64,000 nucleotides of DNA from Anodontia alba (GCA_964016985.1 OZ024827.1:61706681-61770680), one strand, 5' to 3'. Positions 41,873 to 51,680 are shown, counted from the first letter of the stretch. Made by a program: numbers and translations. The notes: generated from the letters alone by a model not told the origin.

Positions 41873-42311
41873 CCCCAAGTAGATCACTGCGACATATATT
41901 TATTAAAACAAAAAGCTGTAATACTTTTTCGGTGAATTGTTTGTGTACGTACGAAACTTCAGAGGAGAAATTCTAGTTTTATTTTTTCGGTTGTTCGAAC
42001 AAGATGATCGCACAAGATAATATCTTGTCCGCACAAGATAATAATATCTTGTCCGCATAACTTAATTTGTTCGGACAACTTAAAATCTTGTTCACACAAG
42101 ATAATCGCTTGTTCAGACGAATTATATTGTCCGCACAAGATTATATCTTGTTCGGACAACTTACCTTGTCTGCACAAGATAATGTCAGATTATAATCTAC
42201 CCGCCATATTGCAATAAATAGGAATCAGCCAATCAGGGTGTGTGATTAAGTTGTGCAAATAAGATAATAAGTTGTGCGGACAAGATGATAAGTTGTGCGG
42301 GCAAGATAATA

Positions 42312-43569
42312 CGAGGGCACGTCAATAAGTAGCCAGCCTATCCCATTTCCAATTGACCGAGACACCCAAGACTTTCATGCCTTGTTACATTACATGTTTT
42401 AGGCCTGAGGACAAAATTGCACCCTTATCGTATCATTCACTCATAAGATATTGAATGTCAGACATGGCTAGCGATGCAAAAGTAAGCTTTTCGTCAAAAG
42501 TTGAGTACCGTGCTGTAATTCGGTACTTGTATTTGAAAGGGAAAACAGGTTAGGAAATACATTGCGAGTTGATCAATGTTTATGGGTCTTCTGCACCATC
42601 GTATGCAAAAGTTAAATTCTGGGTTGGGGAATTTAAACGCAGTAGAACGTCTTTAGAAGATGAAACCCGGTCTGGACGCCCATCAGATGCCACCGATGAA
42701 GAAATGTGTAACAAAGTACGGGATCTGGTGTACACTGATAGGCGAATTAAGGTGGAAGAAATAGCGAATGCATTACATATTTCACATGGTAGCGTATCAA
42801 CAATTTTACATGATCGCTTGGGTATGCACAAGCTAACAGCCCGTTGGGTCCCAAAATCCCTTAGCGACGAGCAAATGGCAACCAGAGCATCAGTATGAAG
42901 CGGTTTAGGTCAAAGGAAGATGATTTCCTTTCACGTCTGGTGACTGTAGATGAGACCTGGGTCCATTATTATGAGCCAGAGAATAAAGCTCAAAGTCGCC
43001 AGAGTATAGGGCCGGGGTCTCCGTGGCCAAAGAAGTTCAAAACGCAACCCTCTGCTGGCAAGGTGATGGAAACTGTATTTTGGGATGCACAAGGCGTTAT
43101 TATGTTGGACTTAGCAAAGAAAAGTACAATAACAGGTGCGTATTATGCAAATTTACTCGACTAACTGAGAATTGTGATCCGAGAAAAACGCCGAGGTAAA
43201 CTCTCCAAAGGGATTCTGCTCAAACAGGGCAGTGTGAGAGTCCACACTTGCAAAATTGCAATGAATGCTGTTGAGCGGAATGGGTACGAGCTAATACCGC
43301 ACCCTGCCTATTCTCCGGACTTAGCTCCTAGTGACTATTTCCTATTCCCAAACTTGAAAAAGGACGTCATTTCCGGTCCAACGAAGAAGTCGTGGCGGCA
43401 GTTGAGGAGTGGGTCAGAGATAAGGACCCTGGCTTCTTCAGTTCTGGGCAGATGGCACTGGAACACCGTTGGTCCAAGTGCATCATTCTAGTGGGCAATT
43501 ACATTGAAAAAGAAGAGATCGATCTCACCCAGAAATAGGTTAGGCTGTTTTTTTATTGACTTGCCCTCG
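42312..43569 (+). mobile_element. mariner-type DNA transposon (complete ends, dead)
   Basis: 1258 bp. TIRs start CGAGGGCACGTCAATAAG at the left and CGAGGGCAAGTCAATAAA at the right (reverse complement), with further matching CAGCCTA...CC.ATTTC beyond. It is flanked by TA on both sides (42310-42311, 43570-43571), the Tc1/mariner hallmark. It carries a single transposase pseudogene. Confidence 0.95.
42464..43538 (+). pseudogene. mariner transposase pseudogene (DD34D)
   Basis: Starts MASDAKVSFSSKVEYRAV at 42464. Intact stretches include the helix-turn-helix region (RIKVEEIANALHISHGSVST), RLGMHKLTARWVPKSLSDEQ, the first catalytic Asp in LVTVDETWVHYYEPENKAQS (codon 42949-42951), and the third Asp in HPAYSPDLAPSDYFLFPNLK (codon 43333-43335). 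The second catalytic Asp is replaced by Gly (GGC at 43228-43230, QGSVRVHTC). With 34 residues between it and the third Asp, the spacing is exactly DD34D. Breaks: TAG at 42551, a frame-shifting deletion near 42895, TAA at 43162, and a frameshift near 43378. The frame then resumes to the TAG at 43536-43538. It is certainly inactive. Confidence 0.9.
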
Positions 43570-43748
43570 TAAGTTGTCCAAACAAGATATTGTCTGGTGC
43601 GTGCAAGATTTTATCTTGTGCAGACAGGATATTATCTTGTGCGGAGAATATATTATTTTGTGCGATGCCCGAACAAGATGTGCGAAAAGCGATTATCTTG
43701 TGCGAACAAGATATATTATCTTGTTCGGATAACTTAGAATAAAACCAG

Positions 43749-44117
43749 CATTTCTCTTCCCGGGTTACTTATGTACCTGTGTAGCATACATTTGCCATTT
43801 TATGTAAAGATATATCTTCTATAGAACGACACAAAGAAAATATTCACAGTGCCAAATATATCTCCTGTACTGTACAGCTTAATTTTCAATTCAGATGTAT
43901 TGATATGTCTAATAAAAAATAGTGTATAGCGTACCAAAAGTAAGTCCCTGGCCTGTGACCTATATTTTCACTACTGAACTACATATACGAAAAAAAAACA
44001 AAAAAACAAACTTGTGTGGTGCATATCTCTTATACTGTACGTGTGTATATGGTATAAAATTGAATAAGTGGTTAGTCTTCGCATATGGTCCCAAATTACA
44101 CAGAGGGCTTTATATTC
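43749..44117. other. No gene seen
   Basis: AT-rich intron 2 sequence. Confidence 0.4.
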
Positions 44118-44332
44118 TAATGCTTAGCACTGTGGATAAAATTTCAGGAGGCGACATTTTGGAATATTTTTCTAACTTTTCCCAGAAAAAAAACAGGATT
44201 TGACATTTATTGCAATGTCTCCAATGGAGACAATTTGCATGAAATGTCAGATCCTGTTTTGTGGGGAAAAGTAGAAAAATACCATCAATTTATTGTCTGC
44301 CGAATTAGCCCAGAAAGTAGTGAAGGTTAAGA
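44118..44332. mobile_element. Core-3 MITE
   Basis: ATGCTTAGCACTGTGGATAA ... GGATTTGACATTTATTGCAA / GACAATTTGCATGAAATGTC ... GCCCAGAAAGTAGTGAAGG with TTAA at ~44327-44330. Confidence 0.6.
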
Positions 44333-44350
44333 ACGAAGTTCAAGTATTAT

Positions 44351-44589
44351 CGAGGGTTGAGCGCAAGACTGCAGTAACTCAAAATATTTTTGAAACCCTT
44401 GTTTAGGGGGAAATTTGACCCCTTTGTAAACAATGCAAATTTAGGTGCCATTGCTCATACGAGCAATGGCACCTAAATTTTCATTGTTTACAGAAAGAAA
44501 TGTTGTAATCTTCGTAACGCCTTCATGGTGAGGAGATTGGGGAAAAAACAACCGTCTGATTTACGCCAGTCTTGCGCTCAACCCTCGAC
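44351..44589. mobile_element. Palindromic element abutting the exon 3 acceptor
   Basis: Perfect inverted ends TCGAGGGTTGAGCGCAAGAC(TG) at 44351-44372 and (CA)GTCTTGCGCTCAACCCTCGA at 44568-44589. The central hairpin is TTTAGGTGCCATTGCTC / GAGCAATGGCACCTAAA. The right end lies 18 bp before exon 3, so the polypyrimidine tract begins right at the element border. Confidence 0.8.
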
Positions 44590-44607
44590 TTTCTGTTTTT
44601 GTTACAG

Positions 44608-44764
44608 GTTGTAGTTTTATCTAGAATAATTCCGGATGAAGAACAGGCGTTGTCTTCGGCAACAGGAATCAAATTACTTGTGGATCTGCTGCAAGATTCC
44701 CAGTCTGAGCCGATACTTGCCTTGGCAGCTGATTGCATCGCTAGACTGGCGCACACTCGGGCAG
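44608..44764 (+). CDS. ANKAR-like protein, coding exon 3 (armadillo repeat)
   Basis: Acceptor CTGTTTTTGTTACAG at 44607/44608 and donor GCAG|GTAATT at 44764/44765. The exon is 157 bp, in at phase 0, out at phase 1. It encodes VVVLSRIIPDEEQALSSATG then IKLLVDLLQDSQSEP and ILALAADCIARLAHTRAG, typical ARM helices with the A.DC(I)A.LAH.RAG signature that I associate with this family. Confidence 0.85.
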
Positions 44765-45006
44765 GTAATTCTCTATACTTCATATACTTATTCTTTTATA
44801 CAGAATGAACTAAGCTTTCGTTATTCGCCACTGACTTTCTATTCTATGGTTCGTCCCAAAGTACAGTGCAACCGCTGTTCAACAGTCACCAAGAGCTGGG
44901 ATTCAGAGGTGTATGTGTGGCGCGGTTGGAGATTATAGGGTCCAATCAATCCCCCTCCCCCCTTGACCTCAAAAATTCATTTTCATCAGAAATTTTGGAT
45001 GAATTC

Positions 45007-45223
45007 GATAAATTGGAGATGCCGTATTTACCCTAAATATGCATACCTTTTACACTATTTTATACTTTTCTTCAACAAGTCCGTTTCAATACCTGTAAAT
45101 GTGTGTGTAAATTGTTGGGTGAGTGGCAAACAGTGTAGACCCTGACCAGACGCCGCGTGTCTGATCTGGGTGTACACAGTTTGCTCCGACCTCTCTGTCC
45201 GAATACATAGAGTGAGTACGGTA
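45007..45223. mobile_element. Core-1 MITE, CCGTATTTACCCTAAATAT frame
   Basis: Ends GCCGTATTTACCCTAAATAT / ATACATAGAGTGAGTACGG. Core 1 is at 45125-45184, with half of the apex lost (GACGCCGCGTGTC). Confidence 0.65.
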
Positions 45224-45369
45224 ATTTGATCAAATCGAACCCCCTCAGAAATCATCCTGGATCCGCTCCTGGCCTACTGTAGAAAAGACACAAAGCTGTT
45301 GTAGAGAGATGGCAATTTTCTTTCAGATCGTTTTCCATCCGGATCGGCTGTAATACCATTTGGGCCGTG

Positions 45370-45595
45370 TCAAGCGAAAAAGAGCCTTCGAACATGCGCA
45401 AAATGCGCAGATTTAGATCATCCTGCGCATGCGCAAAGTATCATCCGGTCATTTTCTTTCCATTCGTACATTATGTAGTATCAAATGATTCTGTTAGCGG
45501 ATAGTGAAGGCCCTGAGTAGACTGCGCGGATGCGCAGGCTGATCTGGGCCTTCGCTGTCCGCACATGCCCGAAGACACATTTTGGCATGACACAG
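45370..45595. mobile_element. GCGCATGCGCAGGCTGATC family element
   Basis: TCATCCTGCGCATGCGCAAA ... GGATAGTGAAGGCCCTGAGT ... GCGCGGATGCGCAGGCTGAT CTGGGCCTTCGCTGTCCGCA. Confidence 0.6.
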
Positions 45596-45899
45596 CCCAT
45601 TTGGGGTTACTTCAGGGTTTGTTTTGAAAGATTTTGGCAAAACCAATTACAAGAACGCAACAGATCGAATAAAACTGCCAAATAGTGTCTTTTGAATTGT
45701 GATGCATAACGATCGATAACAGAATCTGACTGCATAATATTTTACATGGAAAATACGAACGATGAAATTACCGATCGGTACATAAGGTTCTTCTGATAAA
45801 AGCCCGGATATTAGAATCTACTGGAAATGGCGAAGCTCCTGTTTGCACTGCCTAGACTCGTAGGTTGAGCAGGGTATTCGCTGTTTGCAGATGGACTGA
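45596..45899. other. No gene seen
   Basis: Unique intronic sequence. Confidence 0.4.
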
Positions 45900-46135
45900 T
45901 CCTCTATGAAAGGGAGTTGATACACATGAAAGATTTTCCACCATTATTTACAAGGGGGACAACCTTTACGACTTCCTGTTTGCTTTCTTGCACACCAAGT
46001 CCCTTCTAAAAAATGGTCTACTCTTTGAGGAAAGAATTTGCTCCTAATGGGAGCAAATTCTTTCTTTTCAGGGTTGATCCCTATTCAGAAGGGAGCCAAT
46101 GTTTTGACAGAGTTGTCTCCCCTGAAAGTGTGCCC
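45900..46135. mobile_element. AAAGGAAAGAATTTGCTCC palindromic element (full copy)
   Basis: TTTACAAGGGGGACAACC ... CCCTTCTAAAAAATGGTCTA ... GAAAGAATTTGCTCC / GGAGCAAATTCTTTC ... GATCCCTATTCAGAAGGGAG ... GAGTTGTCTCCCCTGAAAGT. The hairpin is internal to a longer, non-palindromic GACAAC-bearing unit. Confidence 0.65.
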
Positions 46136-46597
46136 CATCCCCTTAAACACACTGTGCTATTTTATTGCAGATTGTCGTGACGGTTATATCCGGTGAATTA
46201 TAAATACACTAATTAAACAAGGAAGATAATTAGAATCTAATTATTTTAATGGTTTTTGATTGAATACAATTATTCGTCGAATAAAAACCCGCAACGCTAA
46301 CGGCTAGCTTCTAAAAAAGAAGAAAAAAAACAAAGATAGGAAGAGAACATAATTATGTTTGCCACGACATGCAAAAAAAAGGTCTCTTCGAGGTATTTAT
46401 GAACATCGAATCCATACTCAGCCCAGCCTGCGCATCTGGACAAACTGATCAGGGCCTTCACTCTCCGCCAACAGAATTATTGAATATTGTAGATTATACA
46501 AATACACTAATGAGAAGCAAATACCATGATTAGACTGCTTGGATTTACAGGCTGATATGTGCCTCACAGTCCGCATATGGTCTTTAGACACAACTTT
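46136..46597. other. No gene; worn GCTGATC element
   Basis: 46410-46575 holds GCCCAGCCTGCGCATCTGGA ... CTGATCAGGGCCTTCACTCT ... TACAGGCTGATATGTGCC, a diverged member of the GCAGGCTGATC group. The rest is AT-rich. Confidence 0.4.
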
Positions 46598-46912
46598 CAG
46601 TTTACTTAGCGTGACCACGATATAGAATTTTCACTGTACTTGGCGCGACTATGGTATTATAGAATGTTTTCTTTACTTAGCGCGACCATGGTATAGAAGT
46701 TTTTACTTTACTTCGCGCGACCATGATATAGAATTTTCACTATACTTGGCGCGGCAATGATATAGAATATTTTCTATACTTAGCGCGACCATGGTATAGA
46801 ATTTTCAGTTTACTTAGCGCGACTATGATATGGAATTTTCACTTTACTTAGCGCGACCGTGATATAGAAGTTTTACTTTACTTAGCGTGACCTTGATATA
46901 GATCGTATTTAG
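46598..46912. repeat. ~36-bp minisatellite
   Basis: About eight units of CTTAGCGCGACCATGATATA GAATTTTCACTTTA with scattered changes. Each unit keeps a GCGCGA (or GCGTGA) CpG-rich heart in AT-rich surroundings. Confidence 0.9.
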
Positions 46913-47084
46913 TAGCATAAAAATACAAACAATCGCAGTCGCTTTGACAGCATGTGTATGTGTGTGTATGTTTCTTTCGCATTTTATTGACAAATGAACA
47001 AATGGACCGAGCAACATGTATCGGATAACCTTTATTCTTCTAGTACATGTACACGTATTAGGTACCTAAGGAGACTGACTACAC

Positions 47085-47400
47085 CCTGGTAGATTTTCCT
47101 CCAAGTTTTACAAGGGGGAGACAACATTTAAGACTTCCATTTTGCTTTCATGCAAAATAAATCCCTTCTGGAAAGGGGTTTACTTTAAAAGGAAAGAATT
47201 TGCTCAAATTCTTACCTTTGAAAGTAGATCCTCCATTTGTACAAGGGGGACAACATTTATGACCTCCAATTTGCTTTCATGCAAACCAAACCCCTTCTGA
47301 AAAAGGGAAGCAAATTCTTTCCTTTTAGAGTAGATCCCTTTTCGGAAGGGAATTAGGGTGCATTAAGCAAACAAGAAGTATTCAATAAGGTTGTCTCCTT
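47085..47400. mobile_element. AAAGGAAAGAATTTGCTC elements, two in tandem
   Basis: Unit 1 about 47090-47230 and unit 2 about 47231-47400, each with GGGGGACAACATTTATGAC, GCTTTCATGCAAA and CCCTTCTG blocks around an AAAGGAAAGAATTTGC / GCAAATTCTTTCCTTT hairpin (interrupted in unit 1). Confidence 0.65.
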
Positions 47401-47800
47401 CAGCGAAATGGCGGAAACCCACAAAGTATTTTGTACATGTAGGCAACTTGTAAAGGGCCAACAAAACTATGAGCAAGGGCGCTGTTTTGGATTTTCCCAT
47501 TGCGGCGTTTTCGCCCTTTTTACTTGACAGGTTTATTTGATAATTGTAGTCTTGTAAACGGTTGATTGATATCATTTTCTTTATTTTTGTGGTTGACTGG
47601 GTTCGTTGAGCAAAGACAAATATGGTTAAATCATAGCTGTTCTGGTATGTAGTTTGACAGAAACGGGGTTGGTCATGGAAAAGGGCATGCATTGGTGTAT
47701 GCCAGCATTGAACCATCGGCTCGTGTACTGTCACGTTGCTGAGTGCTGTATAACTGGTAGCCGCTCTGAGGACTGTCCAGTTACTTCTGTGGGCAAACAT
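47363..47800 (-). other. 145-codon open frame, unidentified
   Basis: Open frame MFAHRSNWTVLRAATSYTAL ... to the stop at 47363. Composition is normal, and a hydrophobic patch (TAPLLIVLLALYKLP) lies near residue 107. No domain is recognised. Its last third overlaps the repeat at 47085-47400, and it lies antisense inside an ANKAR intron. It may be a chance frame or a mobile-element relic. Confidence 0.2.
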
Positions 47801-48189
47801 TGAAACTATTGTTCAGACAGCACAAATCCACGAGCAGGGGTGGGTCTTCGCTTTCATAAGACATGGAGCCTTGTACCGTTTTCATGTAGACCCTCGATAA
47901 CAGAACCGAAAATTTGCTTAACCCTTTAAGCGCCAAGCAAAATTTGTAGCAGACGACAATCTAAAACTTTCATTTTTTATTTTTCGGAGAAAACAAGTTT
48001 TGATATTTCAGAAGGGATCGAGAACACTTTTGTCAGATTTTTCTCCCTTGAAGGGGTATCAGATCCCCTACAGAACTCTTTCTTTACAATGACATGTTTA
48101 TTTAGAAGTACTTTTAATAGTAATACGTTTGTACTTTAAAAAGGGAGTTCACTTGATCCAAAGGCTACCTTGATGTTCGTTCGAACACC
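47801..48189. mobile_element. Truncated AAAGCGCCAAGC element and unique sequence
   Basis: 47917-48010 has TTAACCCTTTAAGCGCCAAG ... GCAGACGACAATC ... AAACAAGTTTTGATATTTCA, then stops abruptly at GAAGGGATCG. The matching right half is absent. Confidence 0.45.
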
Positions 48190-48432
48190 TATTAACACCT
48201 ATTAATAAATTTAGCAGACGAGAAACTTATCATAATTTTCTTATTTTTCCTAGAAAAAAGGATTTGACATTTCATGCGAGACAATTTGCATGAATTGTCA
48301 AATCCTATTTAAGGATCTGAAACTCGTAAGAAGACAGTTAGCATGAAATGTCAAATCCTATTTTCTAGTAGAGAAAGAACAATATATATTTCAAAATGTC
48401 GTCTGCTGAAATTTTTACATGCAAAGTGTTAA
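48190..48432. mobile_element. Core-3 element with duplicated arm
   Basis: TTTAGCAGACGAGAAAC ... AAAGGATTTGACATTTCATG ... GACAATTTGCATGAATTGTC ... GACAGTTAGCATGAAATGTC ... ATGTCGTCTGCTGAAAT ... GTGTTAA. Two right arms follow one left arm. Confidence 0.6.
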
Positions 48433-48945
48433 CCTTTAAAGCGCTGTTGAACCGTAAATTTCACACTTCGTAAATTTCACGCCGTGAAGAAATGGTACCA
48501 ATTCCTCACAGCGTGTGAAGAATTGGTACCAATACGTCACGGATTTCATACCAATATTTCTCACGTGTGAGAGAAATACGCACGTAGTCAAATTTCATGT
48601 AGCAATCATGCATATTCCTCACATCGATAAAATACCCCCAAACCTGCTGCATTTTGCATTCGCTTCCAGTTCTTCACACGCATACCATAATTTTATAAAC
48701 GTGGAAGGAAATTCCAATGTTTTACTGTTGGAACTTCAGGGACAAGAGTTAGAATGCTTAAGATGAGCCGTCGCGAGAAAACCTTTCCACGGTGTTTCCG
48801 ACTAGACCCGCCAGCCTGTGTAACTATAAAAGCAAGTCTTAGCAAGAGCTAATTTTTCTGCTGATGTTTATTTGTAATTATGTGGTTTCTGTTCGGAGGG
48901 GTTTCCTCTTCCTCTTGGTGCTTGGGATAGGCTGCTTTGTTTTAT

Positions 48946-49856
48946 TAGCTCACCTGAGCTATTCTGATTGTGATCACTTTTCGTCCGTCGTCCGTCCGTC
49001 CGTGCGTCCGCCCGTTAACATTTTCAAACGACTTCTCCTCTGAAGCCCTTGAGCCAATTTTGCTCAAATTTCATATGGAGCCTCCTTAGGTTGGGGGAAC
49101 GAAAAATTGCTAAAATGGTCGCGGTCCATGGACCAAAATGGACGCCATTCCCACATATGGTAAAAACCCTTAAAAATCTTCTTCTCCAATGCCGAGGATG
49201 CCTTGGGGCTGAATCTTTGCATAAATCATCGGGGACAGGAGGTCTACCAAAATTGCTAAAATAAAGGCCGTATATTGACATTTGATTTTTTTACGGCAAG
49301 GTCAAGTTTGCTTCCCTATGCATTTATATGGGAAAAATCTTTAAAAATCTTCTTCTCCAAAACCGAGGATGTCTTATGGCTGAATCTTTGCATATATCAT
49401 TGGAAACGGGAGGTCTACCAAAGTTGCTAAAATAATGGTCGTACATTGACATTTGACCTTTTACGGTAAGGTCAATTTTGCTTCCTTATGCATTTGTATG
49501 GCAAAAATGTTCAGAATTTCAAACGACTTCTCCTCTGAAGCCTCTGGGCCAATTTTGCTCAAATTTCATATGGAGCCTCCTTAGGTTGGGGGAATGAATG
49601 CTTGCTAAAATGGTTGTGGCTCGTTGACTAAGATGGCCGCCATGCCCATATATGTTAAAAACCTTTTAAAATCTTCTTCTCCAGAACCGAGGATGCCTTG
49701 GGGCTGAATCTTTGCTTAAATTATCAGGGACAGGAGGTTAGCCAATTTCCCCCTACTGTTGTGATGATAGGTTTGGAAAAATGTTGCATAACATCTGCAT
49801 ATCTGCAGAGGTTATGTCACTCAGGTGAGCGAGCCGTGGCCCGTGGGCCTCTTGTT
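48946..49856 (+). mobile_element. AAGATGGCCGCC / CAGGTGAGC repeat with both ends
   Basis: Left end TTAGCTCACCTGAGCTATTC, followed by iterated CGTCCGTCCGTCCG. Right end CACTCAGGTGAGCGAGCCG ... GTGGGCCTCTTGTT. The inner 11 bp GCTCACCTGAG / CTCAGGTGAGC are perfectly inverted. Two and a half internal units (ACGACTTCTCCTCTGAAGCC ... CTTCTTCTCCA ... GGCTGAATCTTTGCA). It is the most complete copy in the window. Confidence 0.75.
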
Positions 49857-50034
49857 GTGACACTCCCTGGGCCTTCCATATAATTATTTTTAACTTCTGA
49901 TTTAGAAACTTGGTATATTCTTCAGTCAGTGCAACGAAAAACAAATGCGCTGATTCTTCTGAGTGGTTACGGAGCTATTCTGCGCATTTGTTATTTATTT
50001 ATTTATTTTTTTTTTGCTTTGTTTGTTTGATTTA

Positions 50035-50300
50035 GTGTTTGACGTCTACGATCAACAGCTAAGGTTATTGACGGTCAGTTGACCTAACCACACTGTTCCT
50101 GGACAAGCCTCCCGGAGGCAGTTAACCAGACTTAGTGAAAATTCTATCTCCATTAGCTGACAACTGCTCTACTGGAATCAGCGGAAGAGGATGATTGGTC
50201 GTAGCAATATTTTCATGACCAAATCTTCACGAAAGAATGTGCCGGACGGGTCGATCTAGGGACTCCCGACAACGAGTAATTGTAGACGGCCTCGCTACCG
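50035..50300 (-). mobile_element. Diverged tRNA-like SINE (minus)
   Basis: On the minus strand: a head-like segment ending GATCGACCCGTCCGGCACAT, TTCTTTCGTGAAGATTTGG, CGCTGATTCCAGTAGAGC, GGTTAACTGCCTCCGGGAGG, and GTTAGGTCAACTGACCG. These parallel the order of blocks in 9553-9837. The box A/B sequences are degenerate. Confidence 0.5.
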
Positions 50301-50760
50301 CGGTACCAATTCTTCACATGTAAGAGGAATTGGTACCAGTTCTTCACCTGTAAGAGGAATTGGTACCAATTCTTCACACATGTAACAGTAATTGGTACCA
50401 ATTCTTTACACCCCAATAAAACACAGGTCACAGATGTGAAGAGTACTTACCAATTCTTTACACGTCAGTATTTTTCAACGACTTCTTCACATGTGTGAGG
50501 AATTGGTACCAATTCTTCACATGTGTGAGGAATTGGTACCAATTCTTCACACCCGAGAAAAAGTCCCACCAGTTTTTCACAGGTGTGACGAATACTTACC
50601 AATTCTTCACACGTCAGAAATTATCAACATGAGAAATTTGAGCACAAATTTTAGACCCCAAAATTTATCGAAATTGACCATACGTAAATTTCACATTTGG
50701 CAAATGTGACGTATTGGTACCAATTCTTCTTATGGTTGTGAAATTTACGAAATGAGAAAT
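50301..50760. repeat. GGTACCAATTCTTCACA(T)GTG subterminal array
   Basis: Ten or so ~30-bp units of AATTGGTACCAATTCTTCAC with ATGTGTGAGG spacers. Each unit is itself palindromic around GGTACC. They belong to the right end of the 48445-50773 element. Confidence 0.8.
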
Positions 50761-50983
50761 TTACGGTTCAACAAAGCGCCAAGAAAACTTGCATCTGCTG
50801 CATCTTTTTGCAAACTTTTCAAACATACTTTTTGCATATAGGCAAACAGTGTGGACCCAGATTAGACTGCTCCTTTAAGAGCAGTCTGATCTGGGTCCAC
50901 ACTGTTTGCAACAATGACTTTTAAAGTATTCGGCAGAAGACAAAGCAGACGACAATTGTTGTGTTTGGCATCTTAAGGGTTAA

Positions 50984-51636
50984 TATTTTAGCGAACCTTT
51001 GAAGCTGCTTGGCTGATTCTGATAACATTTAGCAGGGAGCAAGGCAAAAGATGCTTCATTTGTTGTCTTTACAGAAATATTGAATCAGTTTTAATGATAC
51101 TGCAAAACAACCGTCTTTGGGTTTTTCGACCAGATGCATCTTTCATTGTATACGTTCTAGTTTTCTGTTGTCATGGCAACTGATAGTTGGCTCAGATGCA
51201 TATTAGTAGAAGTGGACACTGGCAGTTTCAGTCCGTAGCCTTTTCTACAGAGACTAGCTCCAGTCGTTTCTGCAACTGTTATTTATTTATTTATTTATTT
51301 ATTTTTGTCATTCTTTATTTACTTCCTGTAGCTGTATTTGTCTCTTTAATCCCATTTCACTGTTTTACTACAGAAACTTTTCCGCTAAGGGACATAACTT
51401 ATCAAATAATTATAAGCTGTACTAGATTGTATACCTTTGAAAAGAAGAGTCTGGAGACAGACTACCTTTTCCAATACAGTATACATTTTATGGCACTCTT
51501 TCAGGCTCGGTGCTTCTGAAAGTTGGGAATAATAAATTGTCAAAATCAGTATCCTCAAAATGAAATCTGATTGAAATGGAACTTGGAATCTGAGTTTTTG
51601 GATTGCATTATGTCACACCGCACACACTTGCGATTG
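50984..51636. other. No gene seen
   Basis: Unique intronic sequence with a (TTTA)n run at about 51282-51306. Confidence 0.4.
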
Positions 51637-51645
51637 TTGTTGTTG

Positions 51646-51677
<32 letters not shown>

Positions 51678-51680
51678 TTG

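Larger units (their letters stand above)
41971..43748. mobile_element. CTTGTGCGGACAAGATAAT palindromic element, host of the mariner
   Basis: Inverted ends CTAGTTTTATTTTTTCGG / TAACTTAGAATAAAACCAG. The interior is an irregular array of short palindromes of the type ATCTTGT(G/C)CG(C/G)ACAAGAT, alternating with ACAACTTA variants. Without the mariner (1258 bp plus TA) it would be about 520 bp. No coding sequence of its own. Confidence 0.6.
40992..44607 (+). other. ANKAR-like intron 2
   Basis: A 3,616-bp GT-AG intron. It contains a TTAA MITE, a GT-rich array, the mariner-bearing element, a core-3 MITE and a palindrome that ends just before the acceptor. Confidence 0.8.
48445..50773. mobile_element. 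2.3-kb element with ~65-bp inverted ends and GGTACCAATTCTTCAC repeats
   Basis: Terminal 18 bp TGTTGAACCGTAAATTTC are identical at both ends in inverted orientation. They are followed by TTCGTAAATTTCAC and GGTACCAAT matches out to ~65 bp. Subterminal arrays of GTGAAGAATTGGTACCAATT hairpins lie on both sides. The flanks carry a 6-8-bp duplication (AAGCGC, or AAAGCGC(T/C) if the last base is assigned to the flank). No transposase is seen. Two other elements lie within it (48946-49856; 50035-50300), leaving ~1.15 kb of its own sequence. An ~8-bp duplication would suggest a hAT-like class, but this is inference. Confidence 0.7.
48429..50983. mobile_element. TTAA MITE (core-1 type) split by a 2.3-kb insertion
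   Basis: The left piece 48429-48444 (TTAACCTTTAAAGCGC) and right piece 50774-50983 (AAGCGCCAAGAAAACTTG ... core 1 at 50842-50909 ... CATCTTAAGGGTTAA) make up one MITE of the 1318-1562 type. They are separated by the element at 48445-50773, with AAGCGC repeated on both sides. Confidence 0.75.

Noticed and set aside
41345..41976. Several overlapping cysteine/valine-rich and His/Thr-rich ORFs
   Set aside because: They are translations of the GT-rich minisatellite in all frames and have no coding character.
41990..42310. CRISPR-like or operator array of short palindromes
   Set aside because: Irregular spacing and degenerate units within a MITE-like element; no bacterial context.
50301..50760. 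CRISPR-like array of spaced palindromic repeats
   Set aside because: Units are contiguous with degenerate spacers, lie in an animal intron, and belong to the subterminal region of a transposable element.
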